The position numbers and the translations under genes are program-made. From Rhodothermus marinus (GTDB lineage: Bacteria > Bacteroidota > Rhodothermia > Rhodothermales > Rhodothermaceae), in assembly GCF_009936275.1 (NCBI RefSeq), contig NZ_AP019797.1, forward strand, positions 487,501 through 551,500: a stretch of 64,000 bases of DNA, given 5' to 3'. The notes under the pieces were generated by a model. That model saw only the letters and a list, made by a program, of their open reading frames with translations, did no database searches and was not told the DNA's origin. Shown one piece after another: positions 16,801 to 25,554 of the stretch; the first letter of the stretch is position 1, and every line of letters begins with the position of its first letter.

Positions 16801-17688
16801 TCAGGCGTCTTGTTCGGGATGCGGTCGAAACGGCGCGGCGTCGGACGAAGGCGAACGACGACCGGCCGGAATGGACAGGCCGTTCGTCGAAGCCTCTTCG
16901 GTGGTCGATTCCGGCAGCAGAAACCGCTGGTTGTTCTGGACAATCTCTTTGGCCAGCGCCATGTAGTTGCGGGCGCCCACGCTCGTGATGTCGTAGAGCA
17001 GCACCGGCCGACCAAAGCTGGGCGCCTCCGACAGCCGCACGTTGCGCTGCACGATGGTACGAAAAACCTTGTCGCCGAAGTAGCGGCGCACCTCTTCGGC
17101 CACCTGGTTGGACAGGCGCAGCCGCGTATCGAACATCGTGAGCAGCACCCCTTCAATTTCCAGTTCCGGATTCAGGTGCTGGCGCACGATCTTGATCGTG
17201 TTCAGGAGCTGACCCAGCCCCTCCAGCGCAAAGTATTCCGCCTGTACGGGAATCAGGACCGAGTTGGCCGCCGTCAGTGCATTGAGCGTCAGCAGACCCA
17301 GCGACGGAGGGCAGTCGATGATGATGAAATCGTACTTGCGGCGGGCGCGGCGCAGCGCATTGGCCAGAATCCGCTCCCGCTCCATGACGTCGATCATCTC
17401 GATTTCGGCGCCCACCAGATTGATGTGGCTGGGCACGACTTCCAGAAACGGCAGCTCCGTCGGCTGAATGGCCTCTTCCAGCGAGATGTCGCCGATGAGC
17501 ACCTCGTAGGTGGATTTCTGGACCGTCCGCGGATTGATGCCGACGCCGGAGGAGCAGTTGGCCTGTGGATCGATGTCGATCAGCAGCGTGGGATGTTCGA
17601 TGGCGGCCAGCGAAGCGGCCAGGTTGATCGCGGTGGTCGTCTTCCCTACGCCCCCTTTCTGGTTGGCAATCGCAATAACTTTACCCAT
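16801..17688 (-). CDS. parA: Chromosome partitioning ATPase ParA
   Basis: 295 residues. The deviant Walker A motif [14 protein letters not shown] is near residue 11, with the A' motif [14 protein letters not shown] and Walker [11 protein letters not shown]. The last ~40 residues ([19 protein letters not shown]...) form a low-complexity tail beyond the usual end. The protein binds DNA non-specifically in the ATP state and positions ParB-parS complexes. It is the first gene of the minus-strand par operon and is divergent from the helicase gene. Confidence 0.93.
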   Translation of the reverse strand: MGKVIAIANQKGGVGKTTTAINLAASLAAIEHPTLLIDIDPQANCSSGVGINPRTVQKSTYEVLIGDISLEEAIQPTELPFLEVVPSHINLVGAEIEMIDVMERERILANALRRARRKYDFIIIDCPPSLGLLTLNALTAANSVLIPVQAEYFALEGLGQLLNTIKIVRQHLNPELEIEGVLLTMFDTRLRLSNQVAEEVRRYFGDKVFRTIVQRNVRLSEAPSFGRPVLLYDITSVGARNYMALAKEIVQNNQRFLLPESTTEEASTNGLSIPAGRRSPSSDAAPFRPHPEQDA

Positions 17689-17907
17689 GAGCTATCTGTG
17701 AGCTTGCAGCCACCGGATCTACGAACCGAGCAGAAACGGACGGCGGCCGGCCTTTGTTGCACAGGCGGCAGCGCACGCAACCTGCAGGTTCTTTAATCTA
17801 TAAAGAAACGCGCACGTAAGCCAGTCCCGCGACAAAAAAGCACCGAACCGGATCACACGCTGTCGCCTCGCGTTGAGAATGGGCAAAACCCGCTCGCATC
17901 GCTCGAA

Positions 17908-19953
17908 ATGGCGCGCCGCTTTGTACTGAAGCCGGAAGCCGAAGCCCCTACCACCCGCCTGACCGTGGACTATGCCGGCCAGCTCAACCCGCAGCAGTAT
18001 GCGGTGGTGACGGCCGGGGGCGGACCGATCCTGGTGGTGGCCGGGGCCGGCACGGGCAAGACGCGCACGCTGGTCTACCGCGTGGCCTATCTGGTCGAGA
18101 CCGGCACACCGCCCGAGGAAATCGTGCTGCTGACCTTCACGCGCCGCGCCGCCCGCGAAATGCTGGCGCGGGCCGCCGCGCTGCTCGACGGACGCTGCGA
18201 GCGGGTGCAGGGCGGCACCTTCCACGCTTTCTGTCTGGGACTGCTCCGACGCTATGCCGGCCGGCTGGGCTACCCCTCGAACTTCACCGTGCTGGACGCT
18301 TCGGACGCCGCCGACGTGATCGATCTGCTCCGCACCGCACACGGATTGCATCGGAGCGGCCGTCGCTTTCCCCGCAAACAGACGATCCAGGCCATCTTTT
18401 CGGCGGCGGCCAGCCACCCCGACGCCGATCTGGAAACGATCCTGGAGGCCCGCTATCCGCAGTTTCTGGAGCATCTCGAAGCGTTGCAGGCGCTACGCGA
18501 GGACTATGCCCGCTACAAGCGCCAGCACGGCCTGATGGACTACGACGACCTGCTGGCCTGCACGATCGAACTCTTCCGGCAGCACCCCGACGTGCATCGC
18601 CAGGTAGCGGCGCGGTGCCGCCATGTGCTCGTCGATGAGTACCAGGACACCAACCGCCTGCAGGCGCAGATCGTGCAGGCGCTGGCCGCCGTGCACGGCA
18701 ACGTGATGGCCGTGGGCGACGACGCGCAGTCGATCTACCGCTTCCGCGGTGCCGACTTCCGCAACATCTTCGAGTTTCCGCGCCTGTTTCCGGGCACGCG
18801 TATCCTGAAGCTGGAGCAGAACTACCGCTCCACGCAGCCTATTCTGGATCTGGCCAACCGGATCATTCGGCGGGCGCACCACCGCTACGACAAGGTGCTT
18901 TTCAGCGAGCGCAAGCAGGGCGAGCGGCCGGCCATCGTCCCGGCACCGGACGAGCGTACCGAAAGCCGCTTCGTCTGTCAGATGATTCTGGCACTTCGCG
19001 AGCAGGGCGTGCCGCTGCATCAGATGGCCGTGCTGTTCCGGAGCAGCCATAATGCGTTCGATCTGGAAATGGAGCTCAACCGCCGGGGCATCCCCTACGT
19101 GAAGTACGGCGGGCTGAAGCTCAGCGAAGCGGCCCATGTGAAGGACCTGCTGGCCTACCTCCGACTGCTCGAAAACCCGAAAGACGCGGCTGCCTGGAAC
19201 CGCGTGCTGCAATTGATCGAAGGGATCGGCCCGCGCACGGCGCAGCGACTGATCGAATGGATCACGTCGGCCGATGCGACGCCGTTTACGCTGGAAGAGC
19301 GACCGTTTTCGCCCCGCTACGCCGAGGCGCTGATCCGGCTCTTCACGCTGCTGCGCCAGCTCTGGGAGACCGAGCTTCCGCTGGAGGCGCAGCTGACCGA
19401 GCTGTTGCACTACTACCGGCCGCTGTGCGAGCGCCGTTACTACGAGGACTACCCGAAGCGGCTGCAGGACCTGGAGCACCTGGTCAGTCTGAGCGCCCGC
19501 TTTCAGAGCCGGGCGGCGTTTCTGGAAGCACTCGTGCTCGATCCGCTGGAACTGACCGCGCTGGAGGTCGAGCCGCTCGTCGAAGACGAACCGCCGCTGG
19601 TGCTCTCGACGATCCATTCGGCCAAGGGCCTGGAGTTCCACACGGTGTTCATCATCCACGCGCTGGAAGGCATTCTGCCTTCGGCCTATGCGCTGAACGA
19701 TCCAGAAGCGCTTGACGAGGAGCTCCGGCTGCTCTACGTGGCCGTCACCCGCGCGCGGGAGTATCTGTTCATTTCCTATCCGATGGTGCGTTACCAGGCC
19801 GGCTCCGGCTCGTACCTGACCAGCCCCAGCCGCTTTCTGGAAGACCTGCCGGAAGAAATTCTGGAGCCCTGGGTGCTCGTGGAGGAACCCACGGCTTCTT
19901 CCGCCTATGAACTGCCGGGTTCGAGCGCATCTGCCTTACCGCCAGGCGATTGA
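17908..19953 (+). CDS. UvrD/PcrA-like superfamily 1 DNA helicase
   Basis: 681 residues. SF1A motifs in order: the Q-motif region LNPQQYAVV, Walker A VVAGAGTGKTRTL, motif Ia LTFTRRAAREM, motif II VDEYQDTN, motif III GDDAQSIYRFRGA, motif IV QNYRST, motif V LSTIHSAKGLEF and motif VI LLYVAVTRARE. It is shorter in the 2B region than classical UvrD, resembling the compact ATP-dependent helicases of Bacteroidota. It probably unwinds DNA 3'-5' in repair. The GNAT gene follows with its ATG immediately after the stop. Confidence 0.88.
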   Translation: MARRFVLKPEAEAPTTRLTVDYAGQLNPQQYAVVTAGGGPILVVAGAGTGKTRTLVYRVAYLVETGTPPEEIVLLTFTRRAAREMLARAAALLDGRCERVQGGTFHAFCLGLLRRYAGRLGYPSNFTVLDASDAADVIDLLRTAHGLHRSGRRFPRKQTIQAIFSAAASHPDADLETILEARYPQFLEHLEALQALREDYARYKRQHGLMDYDDLLACTIELFRQHPDVHRQVAARCRHVLVDEYQDTNRLQAQIVQALAAVHGNVMAVGDDAQSIYRFRGADFRNIFEFPRLFPGTRILKLEQNYRSTQPILDLANRIIRRAHHRYDKVLFSERKQGERPAIVPAPDERTESRFVCQMILALREQGVPLHQMAVLFRSSHNAFDLEMELNRRGIPYVKYGGLKLSEAAHVKDLLAYLRLLENPKDAAAWNRVLQLIEGIGPRTAQRLIEWITSADATPFTLEERPFSPRYAEALIRLFTLLRQLWETELPLEAQLTELLHYYRPLCERRYYEDYPKRLQDLEHLVSLSARFQSRAAFLEALVLDPLELTALEVEPLVEDEPPLVLSTIHSAKGLEFHTVFIIHALEGILPSAYALNDPEALDEELRLLYVAVTRAREYLFISYPMVRYQAGSGSYLTSPSRFLEDLPEEILEPWVLVEEPTASSAYELPGSSASALPPGD

Positions 19954-20418
19954 ATGATGGAGCTCTACCGCGCACCGGTCCAGAACGGCGCCGTCCTGAC
20001 CATCGAAGAAGTCGGGCTGGAGCAACTGGACGTGATCCGGGAGCTAAACCGGGCCATTTTCGACGAGGAGCGTATCATCAACACGTTCGATCGGGACGAC
20101 CTGATGATCCTGCTGGCCCGGGTCAACGGCGTGCCCGTCGGTTTCAAGATCGGCTACCGCGAAAACAGCCGTACGTTCTACAGCGCCAAGGGCGGGGTAC
20201 TGCCCGAATACCGGCGTCAGGGCATCGCTCGCCAGCTTCTGTATGTGATGATGGAGCGGGCCCGCCAGAAGGGTTATCGGCGCTTCGCCTACGACACGTT
20301 CCCGAACCGGCATCCCGGCATGGCCGTGCTGGGCCTGACCGAGGGCTTCCGGGTCACCCGCGCCGACTACAACACGTTCTACCGCGACTACCGCCTGCGA
20401 CTGGAGAAGGATCTGTAG
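19954..20418 (+). CDS. GNAT family N-acetyltransferase
   Basis: 154 residues from an ATG directly following the helicase stop; a second ATG is the next codon. The acetyl-CoA pyrophosphate loop is VLPEYRRQGIARQLL, preceded by strand VPVGFKIGYRENSRTFYSAKGG and followed by YRRFAYDTFPNRHPGMAVLGLTEGF, the standard GNAT order. The substrate is unknown. It is co-transcribed with the helicase and convergent to the beta-propeller lipoprotein. Confidence 0.72.
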   Translation: MMELYRAPVQNGAVLTIEEVGLEQLDVIRELNRAIFDEERIINTFDRDDLMILLARVNGVPVGFKIGYRENSRTFYSAKGGVLPEYRRQGIARQLLYVMMERARQKGYRRFAYDTFPNRHPGMAVLGLTEGFRVTRADYNTFYRDYRLRLEKDL

Positions 20419-20451
20419 TGTCGGAGGTTCTGAACTGGACATGGACGCCCT

Positions 20452-21591
20452 TCACCGTCGCACCTCCACGCGGAAGCGGCCGATCAGCCGCCGGTCCGGC
20501 TCGTCCGACAACCGGATGTAGAGATGAAAAGCTTCGTCCCGTCCCAGCACCGGACCCGGAAGCTCCAACGCCTGCTGCCAGGCGCCCGACAACGAGACCA
20601 GCACTCCATGTGGCTCAATCTTACTGTCATCCCATCCTTTCATTGAGTAATAATCTGACTTTTTGTTAGCAAAAAAAGCTAAAATCAAAGTGTCTGCCAC
20701 AAAAAACACTTCGAAAGTCTGTGATGTCCGCAACATTAAGGATTCCCATTTCTTTCGATCGTTTATGGCCAGATTTGCAGGTATATCTTCATTCGGAGAA
20801 TGCCATTCAGGATGTTGAAAATACACGCTTTTAAGAAACACACCTCCAGTATCTGAGAGCGCATAAATTTGAATCTCTGGAGAAAGACTGTATCCTACAG
20901 CTGCAATTCTACGGTTTGCATTCACATCTATGCGTGGAGCTCTGGTTGCCAGGTTCTTTTCAAAATACAGCGTTGGGTAAAAGCCAAATCGACCTTTTAC
21001 ATGGGTAAAGGAAGTGTCGAGAATAGAAACCGTTCGTGTCTCCTTACAGGGCTTCCCAAGAGGATCACTGCAGGGTTCCCTGATATCTGTTGAAGCTACA
21101 ACAATATGTTGATCATCCAGAACCCTAAGAGGAAACTCTGGATAATAAAATTCAGGCATTCTCTTTTGAGATAAAAATCTTCCTGTTCGATCAAAAACAA
21201 CGATTCTGTTAAATATTTCCTGAACATATACCTTATCATTTAATAATGTTACATACAGAGGCCCCAAGAGAGAGCCCGGTTCTTCAAAGCCGGGATATCC
21301 GAAAGTCTGCACAGGCATTCCGGATTTGTCATATACAACGATACGCCTCAGTCGTCTGTCGGGCACGTATAGTCGAAAAGGATCTAAGGAAACCGCAACT
21401 GATCTGAACTCCCCCAGAAAGAGTGTATCCGGCTCTTTTAGAAATATTGTATCTACAGGTAATAGTGTAGCAGAAAAGACAATTGTCTCTTCTTTTAGCA
21501 GGCAACTACATAAAACAAGGAGGGTTCCGACAAGGGCATAAACCGCACATTGTCGAAACCCTCTATTCGTAATTCCACACTTCACCTTCAC
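20452..21591 (-). CDS. Six-bladed beta-propeller lipoprotein (BF3164-like)
   Basis: 379 residues from a GTG that overlaps the upstream peptide stop by 4 bases. A signal peptide ends in a lipobox-like CSC (VGTLLVLCSCLLKEE). Repeated strand pairs of the NHL/propeller kind follow (FRLYVPDRRLRRIVVYDKSG, VYVQEIFNRIVVFDRTGRF, RIAAVGYSLSPEIQIYALSDTGG). The lipoprotein type matches those found with NVEALA-class peptides in Bacteroidales. Base composition is clearly more AT-rich than the flanking genes, which suggests transfer. It is probably surface or periplasmic and may bind the peptide encoded with it. Confidence 0.7.
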   Translation of the reverse strand: MKVKCGITNRGFRQCAVYALVGTLLVLCSCLLKEETIVFSATLLPVDTIFLKEPDTLFLGEFRSVAVSLDPFRLYVPDRRLRRIVVYDKSGMPVQTFGYPGFEEPGSLLGPLYVTLLNDKVYVQEIFNRIVVFDRTGRFLSQKRMPEFYYPEFPLRVLDDQHIVVASTDIREPCSDPLGKPCKETRTVSILDTSFTHVKGRFGFYPTLYFEKNLATRAPRIDVNANRRIAAVGYSLSPEIQIYALSDTGGVFLKSVYFQHPEWHSPNEDIPANLAINDRKKWESLMLRTSQTFEVFFVADTLILAFFANKKSDYYSMKGWDDSKIEPHGVLVSLSGAWQQALELPGPVLGRDEAFHLYIRLSDEPDRRLIGRFRVEVRR

Positions 21592-21788
21592 TTCGGCTTA
21601 ATGATTATTGGACAGAAGCAATTGACAGGAACGCCACCACAATCATTAGGGACCGTAAAGTCGTTAGAGCAAATGTAATCAGGCGGATCTGCTACAACAT
21701 TATCAGGCCGATACACCCACGGCACCAGGCTCAGACCCAGCGCCAGCACCAGAAACAACGTCGCCAGTCGATCCTTCCAGCCTTTCAT
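21588..21788 (-). CDS. Short secreted Cys-rich peptide, NVEALA-like
   Basis: 66 residues. A hydrophobic leader (WKDRLATLFLVLALGLSLVPW) is followed by DNVVADPPDYICSND, which resembles the NVEALA cleavage region of Bacteroidales peptides, and then a small tail with four Cys (ICSND, NDCGG, NCFC). The stop overlaps the GTG of the lipoprotein gene (GTGA). The start is preceded by AAGGAGGTGAGCG, a strong ribosome binding site. NVEALA-class peptides are putative secreted natural products; their function is not established. The family assignment is by pattern and context and would need a profile search. Confidence 0.6.
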   Translation of the reverse strand: MKGWKDRLATLFLVLALGLSLVPWVYRPDNVVADPPDYICSNDFTVPNDCGGVPVNCFCPIIIKPK

Positions 21789-21833
21789 CGCTCACCTCCT
21801 TTTGTTTTGGTGAAACATACGCCCTCTATCCGA

Positions 21834-22343
21834 TCACCGGTGATCGTCCAACAACAACAGCCGCACCGACGAAGCATCCCCCACCGTGCGCAACACCTCC
21901 GGACCCAGCTCCACCACCACCCGACCCTCCCGCCGCACCAGCGCCCGCGGCAACAACGCCTCCCCGAAATGCCGCCCGTACCACCCCAGCGAATCCCACC
22001 ACACCCCGAACGGAAACCCCATCACCGCCGCATAGCGCCGCGCCAGCTCCCGACTCCGATCCTCCAGAATCCCCACCACCCGAAAACCCAGTGCATGGGC
22101 CCCTTCAACCCAGGCCTGAGCCGTGCGCGCCACGGTCTGGCCGCATTCGTTCGGGCTGAAAAACAGCAGCACCTCGCCCGCTGCGTCCGTCGGCTCGGGG
22201 TTTCCGGCCGGGGTCCAGACCGGCACGAAGGCCTCGGAGGGGAAGGGCACCTCGGGCACGCTTCGATGCAGGCGCCAGGCGTGCAGGCCCCAGCTCGGCG
22301 CCAGAAGCAGCAGGCCCAGGCCGATTTTCTGCACCGCCGACAT
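21834..22343 (-). CDS. Membrane-anchored thioredoxin-fold-like protein
   Basis: 169 residues. An N-terminal hydrophobic anchor (KIGLGLLLLAPSWGLHAWRL) is followed by a likely thioredoxin/AhpC-type core: EVLLFFSPNECGQTVARTAQAW, then GFRVVGILEDRSRELARRYAAVMGFPF and a C-terminal pair RALVRREGRVVVEL. Only one Cys is at the active-site position (NECGQT), so it would not be a CxxC disulfide exchanger. It is the first gene of the cassette with the Cys-rich peptide and propeller lipoprotein, 45 bases upstream of the peptide. A role in redox state of the peptide is a guess from context. Confidence 0.5.
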   Translation of the reverse strand: MSAVQKIGLGLLLLAPSWGLHAWRLHRSVPEVPFPSEAFVPVWTPAGNPEPTDAAGEVLLFFSPNECGQTVARTAQAWVEGAHALGFRVVGILEDRSRELARRYAAVMGFPFGVWWDSLGWYGRHFGEALLPRALVRREGRVVVELGPEVLRTVGDASSVRLLLLDDHR

Positions 22344-22463
22344 GGCCCGAAGTGTCCGGGTTGGTGAAAAGTCCTTGCTTTTGAGAAGCTGCCGTTAAGT
22401 TACACACGCACACACACAATCTGTCAAGAGGAAAAGTGCCTGTAAAATTGTAACTTTTATCTG

Positions 22464-22492
22464 TTTGGGCGAAATTCGTTTGACGGTATAAC
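22464..22492 (+). promoter_or_regulatory. Candidate promoter of the DinB gene
   Basis: TTTGGG (22464-22469) and TATAAC (22487-22492) are separated by 17 bases in the divergent, AT-rich intergenic region. A GGGACAGG ribosome binding site follows just before ATG 22514. Confidence 0.4.
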
Positions 22493-22513
22493 CTGTAAAA
22501 AACGGGACAGGTC

Positions 22514-23020
22514 ATGAGCGAACCCTGGTTGATGCCGGACCGCGCGCGTGGGGCGGAGGCCCGGCGGGCCGATCTGCTCAAGGGCTTGCAGCAGGTGCAG
22601 TACTGGATCGAGGAGGCGTTGCATCAGCTTCCGGATGAGGCGGCGCTGTGGTGGGAGCCGGCGCCGGGCGTGCCGTCGATCGGCGCGCGCGTGCAGCACA
22701 TCCTGGGCGCCAGCCGCCGACTGGCCGCCTATGCGCTGGACCCGGCGCCTGATCCCGAGGCGCTGGCGGCCGAAGCACGCACCGACTGGACGCCGCGAGG
22801 CGATTCGCGGGAGCAACTGCTGGACGCGCTCCGACGGCAGTTTGCGGCGCTGGCCGAGCGCATCGAAGCACTCTCCGACGCCGAACTGGACGCGGTGCGT
22901 CCCGTGGGACGGCGTCGGCTGCCCGTGCGGCGCGCCACCATCCTGCACCACCTGATCGAACATGCCGCGCATCACAGCGGCCAGCTCATCCTGCTTGTGC
23001 GCCTTTATGCGCGTCGTTGA
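22514..23020 (+). CDS. DinB/YfiT-like four-helix metalloprotein
   Basis: 168 residues. Helices and the three-His metal pattern of the DinB superfamily are visible: RVQHILGASRRL in helix 2 and ILHHLIEHAAHHSGQLILLVRLY at the C-terminus. Characterised relatives are thiol transferases (bacillithiol or mycothiol dependent) or of unknown function. Its last bases run into the region upstream of the first permease gene, which begins 65 bases later. Confidence 0.7.
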   Translation: MSEPWLMPDRARGAEARRADLLKGLQQVQYWIEEALHQLPDEAALWWEPAPGVPSIGARVQHILGASRRLAAYALDPAPDPEALAAEARTDWTPRGDSREQLLDALRRQFAALAERIEALSDAELDAVRPVGRRRLPVRRATILHHLIEHAAHHSGQLILLVRLYARR

Positions 23021-23085
23021 GCGACGCAACCCGGCCGACTTCCGCTCGTAGGCTACGACAGTCGCACCGGGAAATCGACCGACGT

Positions 23086-24324
23086 ATGTCGCTGCTGCTG
23101 TTCGAACTCTGGGAGGGCCTGATGGCCGCGCTCCGGGCCATCGCCGCGCACAAGCTGCGGGCCGTCCTGACCACGCTGGGCATCATCATCGGCATCGTGG
23201 CCGTCACACTGATGGCCACGGTGATCAACGGCATCGAGCGGGACTTCAACGAGTCGCTCTCGGAGCTGGGCACCGACGTGCTGTATGTGGAGAAGTGGCC
23301 CTGGATCGTCGGGCCCGGCTCGCGCTGGTGGGAGTACATCAACCGCCCGGACATCACGCCCGAGCTGGCCGACGTGATCGAGGAGCGGGCCCGCTACGTG
23401 GTGGCCGCCGTGCCGGTGCTCGATCGCATGGGCACGGCCCGTTATGGCGGCACCACCGTCTCGTCGCTGACCATCGTGGGCGCCGAAGCCGACTATCCCC
23501 GGGTGCACGCGGTGGACCTGGCGCTCGGCCGTTTCTACACCGAAGTGGAAGAGCGAAGCGCCCGCGCCGTGTGCGTGCTGGGCGCCGAGGTGGCCTCCCG
23601 ACTGTTTCCCGTCGAGCAACCGCTGGGCAAGTTCATCCGGCTCAGCGGGCATCGCTGCCAGGTGATCGGCGTGCTGCAGCGCAAGGGAAGCGGCCCCGAC
23701 AGTCCGGCTTCGACCGACACCCAGGTGTTCATTCCGTTCCGGACCTACGCGCGGTTCTTCGGCATTCGCAACCGGAGCGTGTCCATTCACGTCAAGGTGG
23801 TCGATCCGGAGCTGATGGCGCTGGCGAAGGACGAACTGACGGGGGTCCTGCGCGTGGCGCGCCGGCTGGATGCGCTGGAAAAGAACGACTTCGAGATCAA
23901 CGAGCAGCAGGCGCTCCGGGAACAACTGGCGCCGGTCAAGACCGCCATCTACGGCGTGGGGCTGTTTCTGACGGGTCTGTCGCTGCTGGTGGGCGGCGTG
24001 GGCGTGATGAACATCATGTTCGTGTCGGTCAAAGAACGCACGCGCGAGATCGGCATCCGCAAGGCCGTGGGCGCCACGCGCCGGGCCATTCTCGTGCAGT
24101 TTCTGATCGAGGCGATCCTGGTCTGCATGATCGGAGGCGTGATCGGCGTGCTGCTGGCCATGGCACTGACCGGCGTGGTCAACCTGTTCATCGACGCCTT
24201 CCTGCCGGCCACGACGGTCGCCCTTGCCTTCCTGATCTGCGTGCTGACCGGTATCACGTTCGGGCTGGCGCCGGCCTGGACGGCCGCCCGTGCCCAACCC
24301 ATTGAAGCGTTACGCTACGAGTGA
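23086..24324 (+). CDS. MacB/FtsX-like ABC transporter permease
   Basis: 412 residues from ATG 23086 (MSLLLFELWEGLMAALRA). A TTG at 23017 would add 23 residues and overlap dinB. The first helix (LRAVLTTLGIIIGIVAVTLM) is followed by a ~230-residue periplasmic MacB_PCD domain, then three helices starting at the coupling segment (GGVGVMNIMFVSVKERTREIGIRKAVGATRR). The end is AQPIEALRYE. Such subunits form mechanotransmission transporters for lipids, peptides or toxins with a MacB-type ATPase. No ATPase gene is adjacent here; a paralogous permease follows after 3 bases. Confidence 0.82.
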   Translation: MSLLLFELWEGLMAALRAIAAHKLRAVLTTLGIIIGIVAVTLMATVINGIERDFNESLSELGTDVLYVEKWPWIVGPGSRWWEYINRPDITPELADVIEERARYVVAAVPVLDRMGTARYGGTTVSSLTIVGAEADYPRVHAVDLALGRFYTEVEERSARAVCVLGAEVASRLFPVEQPLGKFIRLSGHRCQVIGVLQRKGSGPDSPASTDTQVFIPFRTYARFFGIRNRSVSIHVKVVDPELMALAKDELTGVLRVARRLDALEKNDFEINEQQALREQLAPVKTAIYGVGLFLTGLSLLVGGVGVMNIMFVSVKERTREIGIRKAVGATRRAILVQFLIEAILVCMIGGVIGVLLAMALTGVVNLFIDAFLPATTVALAFLICVLTGITFGLAPAWTAARAQPIEALRYE

Positions 24325-24327
24325 GCC

Positions 24328-25551
24328 ATGGAATTTGTCGAAGCCTTCCGGATGGCCTGGACGGCCCTGCGCACCAACCGACTGCGTTCGGGACTGACGC
24401 TGCTGGGCATGGTGATCGGCGTCTTCGCGATCATCAGCTCGGTGACGGCCGTCGAAGTGATCGACGTGTACTTCCGCGAGTCGATGAACTTTCTGGGGTC
24501 GTCCACCTTCACGATCAGCCGCTACCCGAGCATCCGGGTGAGCAACGAGCAGTTCGACTACCGCCAGCCCATTACGTACGAACAGATCGAACGCCTCAAG
24601 CGGAGTCTCTCGCAACCGGTCTTCATCAGCATTCTGGAGGATTTCGATCTGGGGTCCGTGCGCTACGGGGACCGGGAGACCGAGCCGAACGTGCAGCTCC
24701 TGGGCACCGACGAAAACTTTCTGGAAAACTTCAGCTACGAGCTGGCCGAGGGCCGCTTCATTACGGCGCAGGATGTGCACTACGCGCGGCCGGTCATTGT
24801 GCTGGGCTCGGTGATCGCCGAGGAGCTGTTTCCGAACGAGACGCCGCTGGGCAAGGTGGTGCGCTTCGGCGGGCATCGCTACGAGGTGATCGGCGTGCTG
24901 AAAACCAAGGGAAGCTTTCTGGGCTTCAGCCAGGACCGGCGCGTGCTGATTCCGATCACGACGGCGTTTGCCCGCTACGGACAGCCGGACCGCAACCTGG
25001 CGGCCGTCAGCGTGCGCGTCAGCAGTCCGGAACGGCTGGGTGCGGCGATGGACGAGGTGATCAGCAAGTTTCGCGTCATCCGCAAGGTGCCGCCCGGCCA
25101 GCCCAACGATTTTGAGATCAGCACGAACGACTCGATGCGAAGCGTTTTCGAGGCGTTCACGCGCACGCTTTCGATCGGCGGGGCCGGGATCGGGCTGATT
25201 GCACTGCTGGCGGCCGGCATCGGAATCATGAACATCATGCTGGTGTCGGTCACCGAGCGCACACGCGAGATCGGCATCCGCAAGGCCGTGGGCGCCCGGC
25301 GACGCGACATTCTACGGCAATTCCTGCTTGAAGCATTTTTCTTGTGCCAGATCGGCGGCCTTGTCGGTATCTTACTGGGTGCGCTGGGGGGCAATCTGGT
25401 GGCGGTGTACTTCGACATTTCGGCCGTCTTTCCCTGGGACTGGGCGCTGGGTGGTATGCTGCTGGTGACGCTGGTGGCCGTGGTGTTCGGTAGCTACCCG
25501 GCGTACAAGGCGGCTCGGTTGAATCCCATTGAGGCATTGCGCTACGAATAG
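24328..25551 (+). CDS. MacB/FtsX-like ABC transporter permease (second copy)
   Basis: 407 residues, paralogous to the preceding gene with the same order: helix 1 (RSGLTLLGMVIGVFAIISSV), MacB_PCD domain, helices 2-4 with GIGIMNIMLVSVTERTREIGIRKAVGARRR, and the same terminal LNPIEALRYE. The two probably form a heterodimeric permease. The ATG follows the previous stop by three bases and rpiA starts three bases downstream, so the three genes are likely co-transcribed. Confidence 0.82.
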   Translation: MEFVEAFRMAWTALRTNRLRSGLTLLGMVIGVFAIISSVTAVEVIDVYFRESMNFLGSSTFTISRYPSIRVSNEQFDYRQPITYEQIERLKRSLSQPVFISILEDFDLGSVRYGDRETEPNVQLLGTDENFLENFSYELAEGRFITAQDVHYARPVIVLGSVIAEELFPNETPLGKVVRFGGHRYEVIGVLKTKGSFLGFSQDRRVLIPITTAFARYGQPDRNLAAVSVRVSSPERLGAAMDEVISKFRVIRKVPPGQPNDFEISTNDSMRSVFEAFTRTLSIGGAGIGLIALLAAGIGIMNIMLVSVTERTREIGIRKAVGARRRDILRQFLLEAFFLCQIGGLVGILLGALGGNLVAVYFDISAVFPWDWALGGMLLVTLVAVVFGSYPAYKAARLNPIEALRYE

Positions 25552-25554
25552 CCT

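Noticed and set aside
17789-17807. Inverted repeat TTCTTTA...TAAAGAA upstream of parA
   Set aside because: Seven-bp AT arms in an AT-rich promoter region; could be an operator, but nothing else supports it.
17719-18474. 251-residue minus-strand frame between parA and the helicase
   Set aside because: Mostly antisense to the helicase coding sequence; the non-overlapping part is the divergent promoter region.
22404-22422. CA-rich dinucleotide run
   Set aside because: Too short to be a meaningful microsatellite; simply part of the divergent intergenic region.
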